In this document: in pieces, positions 21,170-33,125 of the stretch
Numbering within the stretch: position 1 is the first letter of the stretch
How the letters are laid out: each line of letters starts with the position of its first letter
Source: Schistosoma haematobium
Lineage: Eukaryota > Platyhelminthes > Trematoda > Strigeidida > Schistosomatidae
DNA: 64,000 bases
NCBI RefSeq assembly: GCF_000699445.3
Contig: NC_067202.1
Coordinates: 496,001 to 560,000 of the forward strand
Reading direction: 5' to 3'
Program-made: the position numbers and the translations under genes
Notes under the pieces: model-generated
What the model was told of the DNA's origin: nothing
Databases searched by the model: none
What the model saw: only the letters and a program-made list of their open reading frames with translations

Positions 21170-21320
21170 GCACTTAGTGATCATTTCGTCCAAGAATGGG
21201 TTTCGTCGGCTGTGCACATAAACTATACCTCAAACAGAACTCGAACCCAAGACGTTCGGTCTTGTCCGCAGACCCTTAACCCCTTGAACGCTACAGTGTG
21301 TTTGACAGCTTGTATTTTTA
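21170..21320 (-). mobile_element. Degenerate tRNA-headed hammerhead repeat, possibly a fourth family
   Basis: Antisense it has an A-box-like 'tagcgttcaagggg', a B box 'gggttcgagttc', then CCGACGA, a CCCAUUCUUGGAC-like stem II and GAAAU. The order matches families A-C but the sequence fits none closely. The core U4 is changed, so it is not active. Confidence 0.4.
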
Positions 21321-21419
21321 AAGTGCTTGCTGCATATCATTTATACTGTAATTGTTATGACCTTGGATGTCTTGTTTTACTACCACGCGACCTATCGACC
21401 AATCCGGATACGACTTATA

Positions 21420-21735
21420 CGGATCTTTACACTAGGCCAACCAATGACGTTCGACCGGTACGGGCAGTCTAGCGTCCTTACTGGTCCTATGTCCTCCGAG
21501 CCCTTCCACTTGAGTCCAGAACACAATACCAGCTTCGAATCAGAGCAGATCGTTTATTTCAAACATACTCGGTTTATATATAAACCAGACAGACCACAAC
21601 GCACCATAAATTAGAAAATAACATGTGTACACAAATAAGCCAAAAAGTGGCTGTGCACGAGGGGGACAGTGAATAATAGACTGAGCATAGATTAAGAACC
21701 GTAAATCGTATAATAATAAATTATAGGTCAAAATA
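21420..21735 (-). mobile_element. LTR-like repeat, family E, second copy
   Basis: Shares 'ttcaaacatactcggttta' and 'gtccagaaca' type blocks with 15222-15741. Borders unresolved. Confidence 0.4.
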
Positions 21736-21944
21736 AAGCTTATAATAAGAGGAATATAAATATACGTAATGTAATTGTTGAATAATTATACAGTAAGAAT
21801 ATTTATAGAATATTAGTCCATTAATAGTCCTCGGGAGTTACCTGTAATTTAATCTCCACTCGGATATAAAAGTAATCTGTATCAGAACAGTTTGCGTTTT
21901 GATTATCATAAACACTACTTCATTTAAAATGATTATTGTGTTAA

Positions 21945-22335
21945 ATTCACTTAGTGTTGTTTAATTGTATTTTCCCATTGATGTTCAGGACTGCAGTTGA
22001 TCAGTCTCATGCTGGTATATGTACATCCTGTGTGGATCGCCTGATATGGCCTCAAGTCACAAGTCCTTTAAGCAAAGATAGATAGCAGCTAGCAGTGGAA
22101 TGCAGTTGGACGCGCGTTTCGTCCTATTTGGGACTCGTCAGCTGGATATGGCTGTATCCTGTCAGGACTCAGTAGTTAAGTGGATAACGTGATGGCGTTT
22201 GAAGCGAACGGTACTGGAGTAGTGGAGTAAACATAAACTCTGGGATGCAGGTATATCCAGCTGACGAATCCGAAATAAGACGAAACACGCCTCGAACTGG
22301 ATTTCACTACTAGCCACTATCCATCTTTAATTACT
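21945..22335. mobile_element. Family A inverted fold-back dimer
   Basis: An antisense unit (21945-22161) is joined to a sense unit (22162-22335). The antisense ribozyme keeps CUGACGA, stem II GUCCC..AGGAC, GAAAC and stem III ACGCGCGU, but stem I is mismatched. The sense ribozyme has stem II damage. Confidence 0.8.
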
Positions 22336-22610
22336 GTGTTATTAATGTATGATGCTCGAAAAAAATTATTATTTCGAAACACAAATAGAAAGGAAAAGTT
22401 GTGTTTAATGTCATACGATTTGTCCGAAAATGATTTGTTGTAATTTATAAGTACTATCTAGCTACAATATAGGGAATTCATCTCATTTTTTCTCATGATT
22501 AGGGTAGTGAATAAAATGCAAATTATCTGTCCCCTAGTTATTTATCATTATTTAATGATCATATGTAATTTCTGTATAATAATACAAAATGTAATATATT
22601 ACAAACAGAC

Positions 22611-22647
22611 GAAGAAGAAGAAGAAGAAGAAGAAGAAGAAGAAGAAT
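22611..22647. repeat. (AAG)n microsatellite
   Basis: About 12 units of GAA. Confidence 0.9.
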
Positions 22648-22859
22648 AGAGAATGATAAATGACTATTGTATGTAACACATACTTGACACTTGATATTAA
22701 TGTAAATATTCAGAGGTCTAGAGATGCGACTTTTTGTTAAACATTACCTCTGTTATTTTAATTCAATATGGTGATTATTTAGTGTAGTATTTGTCTTTGT
22801 TTCGCAGTGTGATATTTCATTTGGTATAATATTAATTTAACATATGTATGTGATGTTTT

Positions 22860-23190
22860 GTTGATGATACTATGTGTCTTGTATTAAATTAACGTGAACT
22901 ATGGTCAGGATAACTACGCTTAGAGGCCTCTGGGACTCCTGACGGTCTTAATCCCGAATAAAGGAGGAGGATTGGGTATATATATGATTTCATACTATTT
23001 AATAATCAAAATGCGTATACAATCAGTACGTGAACGAATGTATTTTTAACTAAGGTAGTCATCGTATTTTGGAGGTTAATAAATGTTCATTTTTACCAGT
23101 CTTGGCGTTCTTAGTTTGTGTCGTGGAAATTGTCGTGGTTTCCAGTCTTCAAGTATCGGTAGTAATTGACCCGAACACAACATGAAAGAA
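22860..23190 (+). mobile_element. Unclassified LTR-like repeat, family F
   Basis: Recurs at 44220-44560 with shared order 'ttaataatcaaaat', 'taccagtctt..gttctta' and 'cttcaagtat'. No coding sequence. The downstream half holds an AATAAA-like 'ttaataaatg'. Possibly an LTR; not identified. Confidence 0.4.
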
Positions 23191-23224
23191 ACAGTCGTGC
23201 TGTCTATAGAATCTCGAGTTATAT

Positions 23225-23645
23225 GACGCTTTGCTTGTGAATTAAGGCAATATTAAGGCAATACACACAGTATACACATATAGCAATAAGAGACTGAAGT
23301 ACTGCAGTCCTAAACATCAATGGGAGTATTCAAGTAAACAATACCACATGAATTTAAAACTTCACCCCATTGTATAAGCAAGTGGTTATCAGGACTCAGT
23401 AGCTAAGTGGACAACGTTACTGTGTTAGAAATCTGGAGTAAACATCAACTCTGGGATGCAGGTACATTCAGCTGACGAGTTTCAAGTAGGAAGAAACGCG
23501 CATCCTGAATTTCACTGCTAGCCATGCTTATCATGCCTGTGACCTAAGGCATTTAGGGCAATAAGCACAGTATGCACATATGCCAATAAGAGACATCATC
23601 AATGGGAATATCCCAGTAAACAATACCAAGTGAATTTATATAACA
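23225..23645 (+). mobile_element. Family A ribozyme repeat, head-to-tail copies
   Basis: One whole unit of about 306 bp (23232-23537) is followed in frame by the start of the next body (23538-23645). The ribozyme at 23485-23530 has the compensated stem I AUUCAG/CUGAAU, but its stem II lost the closing pair. Confidence 0.8.
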
Positions 23646-24153
23646 TTTAGTAGACTGATGACACAGTCCCTAATGAATTCATTCAAAAGGTTGTCTGATT
23701 ATACTGACAATTTAAGTCACATAGCTGAATATGATTTATTACTGTAAAAGAATTGTAGAAATTATCGAATTTTTTTGCCTTACAATGCAAACTGATGTTA
23801 GTCGGAGATTTATGGAAATCCAAAATAACTCGATAGTTATTCTCTCGAAGCATCATACTTCTTAGTAGTGTTCATTTAGGGCTTCACAAACGATTGATCC
23901 GGGGAAATTTAGTCCTATCCTTAAGAGCTTACACTTTAGACCAGTGAGCTGGCATCGAATGATGCACAACTCATTCAACCCACTATATTTTCAACCAAGT
24001 TAAAAAACGTTCAGTAGTTGTGATGGTAGTAGTAGTTGATGTTTAACTAATATCAGTCTGTGTTACAAGCTATGAAATCAATTTCTCTATTTGTTCAAAC
24101 ACCTATATACATTTAATTGTTTCAGAAAATTGAATGTAATCTGTTACTGTTAT
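23646..24153. other. AT-rich DNA with a small family B remnant
   Basis: 23880-23990 resembles the antisense family B head ('taagagcttacactttagac', 'gagctggcat'). Otherwise nothing. Confidence 0.4.
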
Positions 24154-24413
24154 TGCAGTAAAGGAGTACACAGATGAGGACAACCGATTATATTCAGCAA
24201 AAAAATACAGAGTTACTTGATAAATAGTAAAGCCATACTCCAATACTTTATTTGCGAAATGTACATTAATTGTCTTAGACTTCATTGTTCCTGAATTTCG
24301 ATGCTGACTGTTTTCTCTTCCTGTTCTATCCTCCTCAATCTTCTGCTGCCAGACATTCTATTCCTGACTAGAGTTATATACTCCTTATGTCGACATGAGT
24401 AGCCTACACCGCA
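24154..24413 (-). mobile_element. Solo LTR-like element, family D
   Basis: 260-bp antisense copy, start TGCAGTAAAGG and end ACCGCA, flanked by TTAT on both sides (24150-24153 and 24414-24417). Same family as 6134-6427. Confidence 0.65.
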
Positions 24414-24659
24414 TTATTACTACTCTCACTACTGGTTAATGATGAATTCAGTCGATCAGTTAGTCAGTTTCCGATTTGTAGAATTGAAAAAAACAAATGG
24501 ACATATTTCAAATTATCCATAAGAGTTTCTGACCACGTTTTACGTTTGTAACGTGTGTTGATTAAGCGTTTAAGATTGATCATCATGAATGATTGATTAT
24601 TTATATAAAGACTATTAATTATTTCACTTCATCGTTTTACTCAAAACATTTTATTTCAG

Positions 24660-24950
24660 TCTGTAGTTGTGGAGACTATTATGTTTTCGGTGGAGATCAT
24701 GGAACGATTGATGTTAGACCACCATTGAAAACCTGAAAACACTGGACGGCCGTTTCATCCTATTGTGGGACTGCTCAGCAGTGCACATCCACCATCATGC
24801 TCACGCGCGAAACTGAAATCCCTGAGTTCAGATTTCGCGTGTGGGATCGTGAATGCGCACTGATGAAGATTCCCATAATATAAAGAAATGGCCACCTAGT
24901 AATTGCAGGTTTTCCATGTTGGTCTAACATCAACCAGTTCATGATCTCAA
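24660..24950. mobile_element. Family B inverted fold-back dimer, diverged
   Basis: Antisense arm about 24668-24806, sense arm about 24810-24950, 3' ends outward. The right-arm ribozyme region reads 'gcactgatgaagattccc' and has lost a proper stem II. Confidence 0.7.
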
Positions 24951-25607
24951 AAGAATATTCATCATATAAATAGATGAATATCTCGGTATTATTTCAAAAT
25001 GTTTTCATATGTTTATTCAAAATCAGTTTTATTCTTTCATAAAAGAAGTCGTTATTCTTTGTTTTTTTCTTCCTTCTACATAGATATTAATGCTTCTATG
25101 AATCTCAAATAAGTCACTAGGGAATAAAAATAGTAACTAATCAGTATCAGAATACAAAATATTTGTGTGATCAGCTTCATTACGTAGGTAATTCGTTTCT
25201 GATTAATCAAATAATTTAATGTTTTTTGCAAAAAAAGAGGTAAAAAAGAAGAACTACGATCAATTCATATTAAGTATCAAATCCAAACTGGTATGTTCTA
25301 TTCATTCCTTTTAATCATACAATCGGTTATGTCTATGTATTCCAGCATAAAATCATGAAGGAGAAGAAGAAGAAGAAAAAAACAGGCAACATTGATAGAT
25401 TTGATTTGAATCACAGAATGGTCAATCATATGATGTAGTTAGTGAACAAAAAAAGAAGAAGAAGAAGAATATTCTCTACATTAACAAGATATGCAAATGG
25501 TTATAGATTTAAGAAATAACAGTAAATACACTTGGCAAGTACATAATCTACAGACAATCAGTTCAAGAAATATGACACGATAAAGATGAATAGTTAAGAT
25601 AGTTCCC
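24951..25607. other. AT-rich DNA, short GAA runs
   Basis: GAA runs at about 25361-25383 and 25455-25470. No gene. Confidence 0.4.
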
Positions 25608-25736
25608 AGGTTGAAATCATGAGTCGATTGAAGCTAGACCACCATGGAAAACCTGGAAGCACTGAACGGCCGTTTCGTTCAGTGCTTCCAGGTTTTCCAT
25701 GGTGGTCTAGCTTCAATCGACTCATGATTTCAACCT
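25608..25736. repeat. Perfect 61-bp hairpin made from the family B 3' half
   Basis: Arms 25608-25668 and 25676-25736 are exact reverse complements, with a 7-base loop (gccgttt). Each arm is family B sequence from the tail up to the ribozyme cleavage region. The turn lies in stem III, which is itself palindromic (ACGGCCGT). The family B tail continues to 25775 on the right only. Confidence 0.9.
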
Positions 25737-25775
25737 GTGAAATTTCTAAAACTCTCCACAAAACCCATTCTGAGT

Positions 25776-26396
25776 TACGATAGTATTAGTGTTCGAAGAT
25801 TCCTATGTAAATAATAGAAAGCATGTCAGTATATTGAAATGATTTGAAACTATCATATAAGCTATTATAAGATTCTTGGATTTTGATACTTAAGTCACGA
25901 AATATTAGGTAATTTACTTCGAACATGAAAACCAGTTTGTTTTAGTGCCAGTTTTGGTTTGGTCTATTTAGCTTAGAGAATAAAACTCTATCAAAATCAT
26001 TCTCCACTATCAGTTTGTTTTGTGAACATTGAATTTGTTTAGTTCCTCTTAACGCTTGTTTTGTTACTAATTGAACATTTATTTCTTCTATTTCGTACAT
26101 TCAATATACAAATATATTAAAATTACTTTCCTTCATTGCAATCCGCAAATGTGTTGTTTTGGATCTCGTCTCTTATATACATTCGATTACAAATGATATT
26201 CAAGCTGTTTATATTCAGGTCATTTTTTCTGCTCAAATCCTGTGAACCATCGACATAGTGTGAGTTTTTAGTTTTGAAAAATGTTTTGTGTAATTACGTC
26301 ATAGATTTGAGGTAACTGAGGGAAATTTCCAATGTAGTCGTCTTAGTGTGTTTTGTTTTTTTTTCTAAATTTTAATAATTAATCAACTTACACTGA
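25776..26396. other. AT-rich DNA, no gene seen
   Basis: Nothing recognised. Confidence 0.4.
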
Positions 26397-26668
26397 TGTA
26401 ATGACGATATATTCTTACAATAGTTTCACTCATGGAGACAATTGAGTGTATTTCAACACAGAATTACAGAACATCTAAGTAAAATCTGAGAACCATACAG
26501 TAAATATTGAATTTGTAAAATGTCAATCCATCGTCTTAGACTTCATTGTTCTTTTGTTTCTAAATCAATTATTATTTGTTCACCTTTTTTCTTCAATCTT
26601 CTTAACCTTCAACCGTTGGACATTTCACTTTCGACTGGTGATACTTTAGTGAAGGCCCGTGGTTCTGA
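26397..26668 (-). mobile_element. Family D LTR-like element, left part, interrupted
   Basis: Antisense family D up to 'ctggtgatac'; the remaining end is at 27395-27433. A family G repeat lies between. Confidence 0.6.
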
Positions 26669-27394
26669 CTCCAAGATCGTATAATTGATTGTTATCGCTT
26701 TTTCTCGTATATCATCGTCGACTTAAATCACGTTAGTCAATAACGAAATTTAGATAAGTCAATTAACGAGAATGGCCTTTGAATACATATATTTTGTATG
26801 TAAAGTGAATGTAATAGAACAGAGCAAAATGACACGCAGGGAAGATGGCTGGGATGCCAACTCCATTTTAGTCAAGCGTTACTCAATATTTATAGTCAGA
26901 CAAAATAAACTGCAGACATGTGATTAATGGGATAGTAAGGGCACACACATATACGCTCGTATAAAAACAATCAAGACTGATAAGCAAATGATTAACAAGG
27001 TCAAAATATGACTCAAGTAGAATGAACAGAATGGAATGTCCGAAAGCTAGAATATAAGGTATATGGGCTTGGCATAATAACTGAACCACATAGCCCCCTT
27101 GTAGAAAATAGCACATTTAAAAAATGTCTGTTTTCGAAAATAACACTGAAGTGATATGAAGTTAACGTTAACATTAAGTAGCCAAAAAAATTGTACAACA
27201 CTCGATAACGTGTACAGTGTCACATGAGGGGTCAGTGTATTATATGAAAATGTCATACTTATGTAAAAGAATACATGAATATCGAAAAGGCGCGGACAAA
27301 AATGGAAATGTTAGCATGCGAATATGAGCAAATTAATGCGCGTACAAAAAATTAACATCTAATAATGCTGTGATTGTCTGACTGACACTACAAT
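26669..27394 (-). mobile_element. Family G LTR-like repeat inserted in family D
   Basis: About 725 bp. Antisense it starts TGTAGTGTCAGTCAG. The part 26700-27100 matches 12710-13140. Three overlapping antisense ORFs are AT-rich and carry no domain. Confidence 0.5.
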
Positions 27395-27433
27395 ACATAT
27401 TACTTATATCTGTCGATATCAGTAGCATATACC
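27395..27433 (-). mobile_element. Family D LTR-like element, right end
   Basis: 'tacttatatctgtcgatatc' followed by 'agtagcatatacca' is the terminal block of family D, resuming after the family G insertion. Confidence 0.55.
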
Positions 27434-27936
27434 ATAATAAGAGTGACGAACTTTCAGGTAAGAAAATATTCTGATAAACCTTTCAGATCGTAGTAAGCTA
27501 ACTTAGATATGAAACAGAAAAGTAATTTTGGTAAAGCCACTATTTTTCAAAGAAAAAATATTTTGACTTCTATTCAGAAGGATTGATAGATGCACACATA
27601 AATGTACAACCTCTACTGGATGATCTAAGTTAACAAGAAAGCCTATAATATTCAACATCATGGTTCCTAAGGGTTATTTATAAGTCAGATATTTTAGTAT
27701 TAAATAATATCAATATACATTCAATTGTCATGTATGACTATCAACAAAGATGACTTACTTGGTCTTGAATTGAATAATTGACATAAATCTATATCTCATG
27801 TTAACGTTGATGATTATCGTTTTGAGAAAGTATAGTTAGTTTTATTAGTAAAACAAACGTTTAACGGATTAGTTTATATCAGGAAAAGTCAATCTTTATA
27901 ACGGAAAATAGATGAAGAAAAAAAACAATGAAATAT
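27434..27936. other. AT-rich DNA, no gene seen
   Basis: Nothing recognised. Confidence 0.4.
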
Positions 27937-28326
27937 CATGCCAACAAGAGACTGATCAACTGCAGTCCTAAACAAAAATGGGAAGATTCAAATAAACAAT
28001 ATCCAGTGAATTTAAAACTTTACCTCATTGTATAAGCAATTGGCTATCAGGATTTAGTAGCTAAGTGAATGACGAGATGGTATCTTAAATGAACACCACT
28101 GGGTTCAAGTCTTGGGATGGGAATCAGCACTGAGATGCAGGTACATTCATCTGACGAATTCAGAGTAGGACGAAACGAGCATCCTGGATTCCCCTACTAG
28201 CCACTATCCATCATTGCTATATCGAGGCAATCCGCACAGAATGTACATATGCCAATAAGAGACTGCTCAATGACAGTGTTAAGAAGCAATGGGAAGATAC
28301 AAGTAAACAACACCAAGTAAACATAC
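27937..28326 (+). mobile_element. Family A ribozyme repeat, head-to-tail copies
   Basis: Body, tRNA-like head ('ctgggttcaagtcttgg') and ribozyme region, followed by a second body from 28215. Core CUGACGA is kept but stem II (AUUC..GGAC) is broken. Confidence 0.75.
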
Positions 28327-29068
28327 AGAATGTTTAGAAATTTATTACATATCTGAAGAGAATAGATTGATGTGATCAGAGCAATGTAACTATTTTCTAT
28401 TAAAGAATAAACATGTATAAATCACTTACAGTTTGATTGGAATCATGTTTACCCTTTTTTCCACATGATATATTTATCATAAATGTTAAACTCATTTAGA
28501 AGTGGTATTTTATTGAAAACCCCCCTCCCACCATCACCACCGAAAAAGGACATCTTTTAAAAAGAACGCGTTCAACCCAAAATAGCCAATATCTAGTTGC
28601 ACATACATAGAGAGAGAGAAAGAGAGATATGGTAAACAGAATCTCTAGAGAATATGTGAAATATGGTCTACACATCCTACAATGCATTAGGTAAAATATG
28701 ATTTGGATTAAATTTTTTTTTTAGAAAAAAGAAAAAAAAAATATTTAAGGGATATATATAAACATATTTTTTACACTTGGTTGACTTCCTATTAAACTCG
28801 TTAATAACACAATTATGATTGTTACCTTCTTTGGTCTCAGAGGATTTTTTGGAAACGTATTCAAATAATCATTGATTAACATGTTGATAAACCAAGAGTT
28901 AGATACTATTTTATCAGCGGATAAAACAACATTTGAGTAATAATACATTACATATATGATTACTATACATATAAATATGTATAGAAAATACAAAAAAGAA
29001 ATCTGTTTGTACTACTTTCTAATTAAACCTTTTTTGGGTTTTAAGTAGTATTTTATTACTTGTATTTA
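28327..29068. other. AT-rich DNA, no gene seen
   Basis: Two short antisense ORFs of AT-rich composition, no domain. Homopolymer-rich at 28715-28741. Confidence 0.4.
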
Positions 29069-29349
29069 TGTGATGTGTGCTGTATTTATCGATAATAAGT
29101 AGTATATAACGTTAGTCAGGAATAGAATGTGTGGCAGCAAAAGTTCAAGAAAATCAAGAAAGAAAGAACAAGAACAGAAAGTAATTAGTATGGAAATGCA
29201 GGAATAATGAAGTCTGAGACGATGGATTGACATTTGTAAAGGGAACAATCTAATTTGAATTGATTGATTGACATTTTGCAAATGATGTTTTGTAATTTTG
29301 TACTGAAATACATTCGATTATCCCCATCTGTGTTCTCGTTCATTATACA
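29069..29349 (+). mobile_element. Solo LTR-like element, family D, sense
   Basis: Starts TGTGATGTGTGCTG and ends near 'gttcattataca'. Clear family D body; no flanking duplication found. Confidence 0.6.
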
Positions 29350-30124
29350 GTATATACAATATCCACCTAATTAATGTATGTTTTGGTTTACTTTAGCATT
29401 ACATTCATTGTATGGATTCACTTGTATGAATTTAGTAAATAACTTGCAATTTAATAGGAGTTGTTTTCATGGAAACATTACAAAAGTTGCCTAGAAGATC
29501 AAAGTTAAAGCAAACGAAAATTGATCGATGATACCCCAAAAATACACTCATGATAAGAGATCTTATAAGTGATTCAATTCAGTTCACGAGAGGAACACAC
29601 AATTACCTGATTCATATGTACTAATCTTCATTTAATGTAATTAAATACGAATTTAAAGTGAAATATATACCACTATAGTTTCTCTGAGTTTGATGATGAA
29701 TAGAACAGTCTAGTTAGTATTTATCATTGGCTGAAAATGATGTATCTCAAAATGTTACTCAAGACAACTTTGTGTTGCATCAAAATGAGGTCAACTGAAA
29801 TTGACAGTTCTTTTGCTAGTTAACGTGGATAATCTATCAGTTTTGGTTGTCCGCTAATTTGTTAAATTGCTTGGATACTGTGGTTCTATCTTGGATACAT
29901 ACTTCTTCACGAAACTTGCTTACCATTGTACTTTGTCGAAAAATTTTAAAAATGATTTAATCAATCTGAGCAAAAGGATTTTTGAGGTTTTAGAATTCAG
30001 TGGTAACTTCTTACAAACTAAAGAAGTACATATGTCAGCAAAGGTTGATCAAAAAATTAACAACTGGGTAATTCAAACTCTTTACTAACAAAAACGTTAA
30101 ACACATAAACCAGTTGAACAAGTT
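29350..30124. other. AT-rich DNA with one unassigned 73-codon ORF
   Basis: The ORF 29867-30088 (+) is less repetitive than its surroundings but shows no domain, splice context or second copy. Not called a gene. Confidence 0.4.
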
Positions 30125-30300
30125 CGTTCTTATCATGACTCGGTAGCTCAATAGATAAAGCATTAGGGTTCAAGTTAAAAGGTACTAAGTACGATTAGTA
30201 GAGTAAATATCATTACTAAGATTCAAGAACACTCAGCTGATAAGTTCCAAATATGATTAAATCTGAGTTCTTTATTACTTTTCAAACCATAATCCATTTG
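30125..30300 (+). mobile_element. Degenerate family A repeat
   Basis: 'actcggtagctcaatagata' keeps the A box, and 'cactcagctgataagttcca' keeps the ribozyme core region (CUGAUAA, mutated). Confidence 0.55.
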
Positions 30301-30597
30301 TTATTTAAGCCCTAATGTTAGTTTAAGAGGTTTAATTTAGTTACATTTTAGTAATTGACCTGAGTAAGTAGTAGCAAAGTGGTAGGATACTCAAATTTTT
30401 ATTTCAATATTATGATTCGTACGGTTTCTTTACGTTTACTCACATATCTAAGCTGTTGAAATTCAATTTTATGAAGCAATTCTGTTACATAAAGATTTAA
30501 TAAAGAGAGGTTCTATAAATGTTCATACAAATTGATTGATAGAATTACGTCATTTTACCTCCTTAATTTATTTATACTGAATAAACATATTGATTGA

Positions 30598-30826
30598 TCG
30601 TGGATTGGTTGAGGTTAGACATTAACACCATTGGATGCTGACTGAGTGGTCTAGTTGGTTAAGCGCCTGGCGCGAGATTGATAGGTCCTGGGTTCGGATC
30701 TCGCGGAGTGCGGGATCGTGGGTGTGCACTGCTGAGGAGTCCCGCAATAAGAAGGAAAGGGCCGTCCAGTGCTTCCAGGTTTCCCATGGTGGTCTAGCTT
30801 CAATTGACTCATGATTTCAATCAAAA
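30598..30826 (+). mobile_element. Family B ribozyme repeat, sense
   Basis: Whole head to tail. Core CUGAGGA kept, but stem II and the GAAAC side are altered ('ataagaaggaaaggg'). Confidence 0.8.
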
Positions 30827-30849
30827 ACATATTGATGTAATTTGATTTC

Positions 30850-31185
30850 TATTAGTAAAGAGTTTTTGTGGAGATTGTAGTAATTTAATAGTTGAGTTTA
30901 TGAATCAATTGAAGCTAGACCACTATGTGGGACCTGTAGTCACTGGACAGCCGTTTTGCCTTAGTATGGAACTCTTCAGCAGTACACATCCACGATAAAA
31001 ACCGGCGGGACTATTAACTTTAGACAAACATGGTAAACCTGGAAGTTTCGAATCTCGCCAGTGGGATCGTGAATGCTCACTGCTCAAGAGTGTTATACGA
31101 GGACAAAACAGCCGTCCAATGCTTCCAAATATTTCATGGTTGTCTAGCTTACATCGATTCATGAACTTAACTAGTAATTTGATTT
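30850..31185. mobile_element. Family B inverted fold-back dimer, diverged
   Basis: Antisense arm 30850-31015, sense arm about 31030-31185 with the tail outward. Both ribozyme regions are decayed. Confidence 0.65.
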
Positions 31186-31502
31186 GTAAAATAATCATAG
31201 GATGATTAAATCAACATGGAACGTTCTAATTCCTAGAATAGGAGACATTTAGTGCTGTTACATTATGGACAGTTTCTTTTTATTCATATATACATTAATG
31301 TAAACTATTATTCATGAACAAACCGTTCAATTGGTTGATTGCTTGAATAAAAGTGATTGGAATAAGTCAGATACTAATACTAACACACAGTTTCTTTACA
31401 TCTAGATAACAAAACAAAAAAAATACATATCCCTATAAACTATAATGTTTTTTTTCATAAAATAAACAAAACATACTTCAATAATTCTTTTTACAACGAG
31501 GC
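31186..31502. other. AT-rich spacer, no gene seen
   Basis: Nothing recognised. Confidence 0.4.
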
Positions 31503-31716
31503 TTTCTTACATACACCTTTTACTCCTCATGGAGTGGTATAGACTGACTACTAGTATCCTCCATCGAAGTCAACTACCTTTTGTTTACTATCGTTAGCGC
31601 TTTTTTAGCGAGTAAGTTTTCAACGGAATTGGGTTACAAACCCCATGACTAACTCTACTCCTTTATCCGGGCCTGGGACTGGCAGTAGTCCCAGAGGGGC
31701 TCGAGGAGGAGTTCAC
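31503..31716 (-). mobile_element. Internally deleted RTE family 2 derivative
   Basis: Antisense: the RTE 3' end ('accttttactcctcatggag', about 31518-31570) is followed directly by the RTE 5' leader ('tagcgagtaagttttc' to 'gaggaggagttc'). The coding region is gone. It parallels the family 1 derivative at 12118-12692. Confidence 0.65.
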
Positions 31717-31879
31717 TATCTGTATAACTTAAATCAAATGTCTTTTCATGATAACAACATTGTATTGCATTTATACTAGTAATAATTGTGTATATTTCTG
31801 TATATATATATGATCTGATAAGATTATCACCAAATTTTGATTAAGCTGTGTTCATTGAGCTAATTGGTATGATCGTGGA

Positions 31880-31990
31880 GCTTTTTCTACCTGAAGTTTG
31901 TGCTGATGATGTTGTTCAGAAAAACGATGGAAGTTCCACCACCAAACCATCCAACTCAGAGAACAATACTCCATCAAAGTCATTCATCTG
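31880..31990 (+). pseudogene. Fragment of a repeated coding-like segment (VCADDVVQKND)
   Basis: A conceptual + strand translation gives VCADDVVQKND followed by SSTTKPSNSEN, matching the antisense ORFs at 48234-48575 and 53336-53677. The rest is lost. The source protein is not recognised. Confidence 0.5.
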
Positions 31991-32773
31991 AGCTAAGAAT
32001 CTTCTCTATCATCTCATTATCATCAAATCTAATCCATTTTTATTTCATATAGAATGATTTTTTTTTGTTTTTTTTTTCATTGATGAAAAACAACAAACTG
32101 AAGTGATTTATTGATTCATTAAGAAACTCAATATAACAAACAATTATCACTAAGACCATTTGGAATGATAACAAGAAAGGCCCAATGTAAATATAGGAAT
32201 TAATTTATCATATTTGAATAATTGTTTACTTCTCAGTGAATAGATTAATCTTACATACAATATTCAATGAATAATATTTTGAAATATGATTATGTAATAA
32301 GCTAGAAATACGATCATTGAATGATAAGTAAAACAAAATGATATCTATCTAGTGGGAAAAAAAATCATGAATACTGACTGCCACTCTCCTACCCTTTCCG
32401 CTTCTCCCTACCCTACCCTACCCTACCCTACTCTCCCCCCTCCTCTCAATTTAACTCATATGCTCATTGAAACAGAGCTCTGTCGAAAAGAATTTCTTGC
32501 TTGTACACATCATAAATCTCATTTTTGACGTATAGTTCTGGTGGGAACAATTGAGTATACTTCTTTTTATTAAAAAAAAATGGTCTCATTTATTTTCAGA
32601 CAGTTTAATCCTACAATTCTAAACTATCAATAGAAATTACCACATATATTTTGTGATTTCTTGGTAAGTTTTTCAACTTGTTACCTTTACTCTTATGAAT
32701 AACTTGAATATATTGAGAAATCACAAAGCCGTGTAACGCTGATTCACTGATAATACACATCAATGATTATACT
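31991..32773. other. AT-rich DNA with a CCCTA run
   Basis: (CCCTA)n of about five units at 32406-32431 inside a C-rich patch. No gene. Confidence 0.5.
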
Positions 32774-33125
32774 AGTTACTTACTTACTTGCTCACTTACG
32801 CCTATTACTCCTAATGGAGCATAGGCCACCGACCAGTATTCTCCAACCCACTCTATCTTGAACCTTCCAATTTATTTCTATCTGATCCTTGTTCACTCTT
32901 GTCAAATGTGTCCCTATTTCTTGGCGTAATGTGTTCTTTGATCTTCCTCTTCTGATTTGGCCTTGAGGATTCCATGTGGGGGCTTGCGTTGTGACGCAAT
33001 TGGGTGCGTTCCTCAATGTGTGTCTTATCCACTTTCAGTATTTCTTACTGATTTCTTCCTTCGTTGGAATCGGATTTGTTCTCTCCCACAGTAGGTTGTT
33101 GTTGATAGTGTTTGACCGACGAATC
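32774..33125 (-). pseudogene. 5'-truncated RTE family 2 copy (3' end)
   Basis: TTAC-type tail at 32776-32800, then the antisense C-terminal remnant (WNPQGQIRRGRSKNTL block). Confidence 0.85.

Noticed and set aside
29867..30088. 73-codon + strand ORF as a possible exon
   Set aside because: No domain, no repeat copy, no splice context that I could judge; random ORFs of this length are expected.
32406..32431. Telomere-like (CCCTA)n run
   Set aside because: The unit is five bases and only about five copies long, embedded in a C-rich patch. The flatworm telomere unit is TTAGGG. Best read as a microsatellite.
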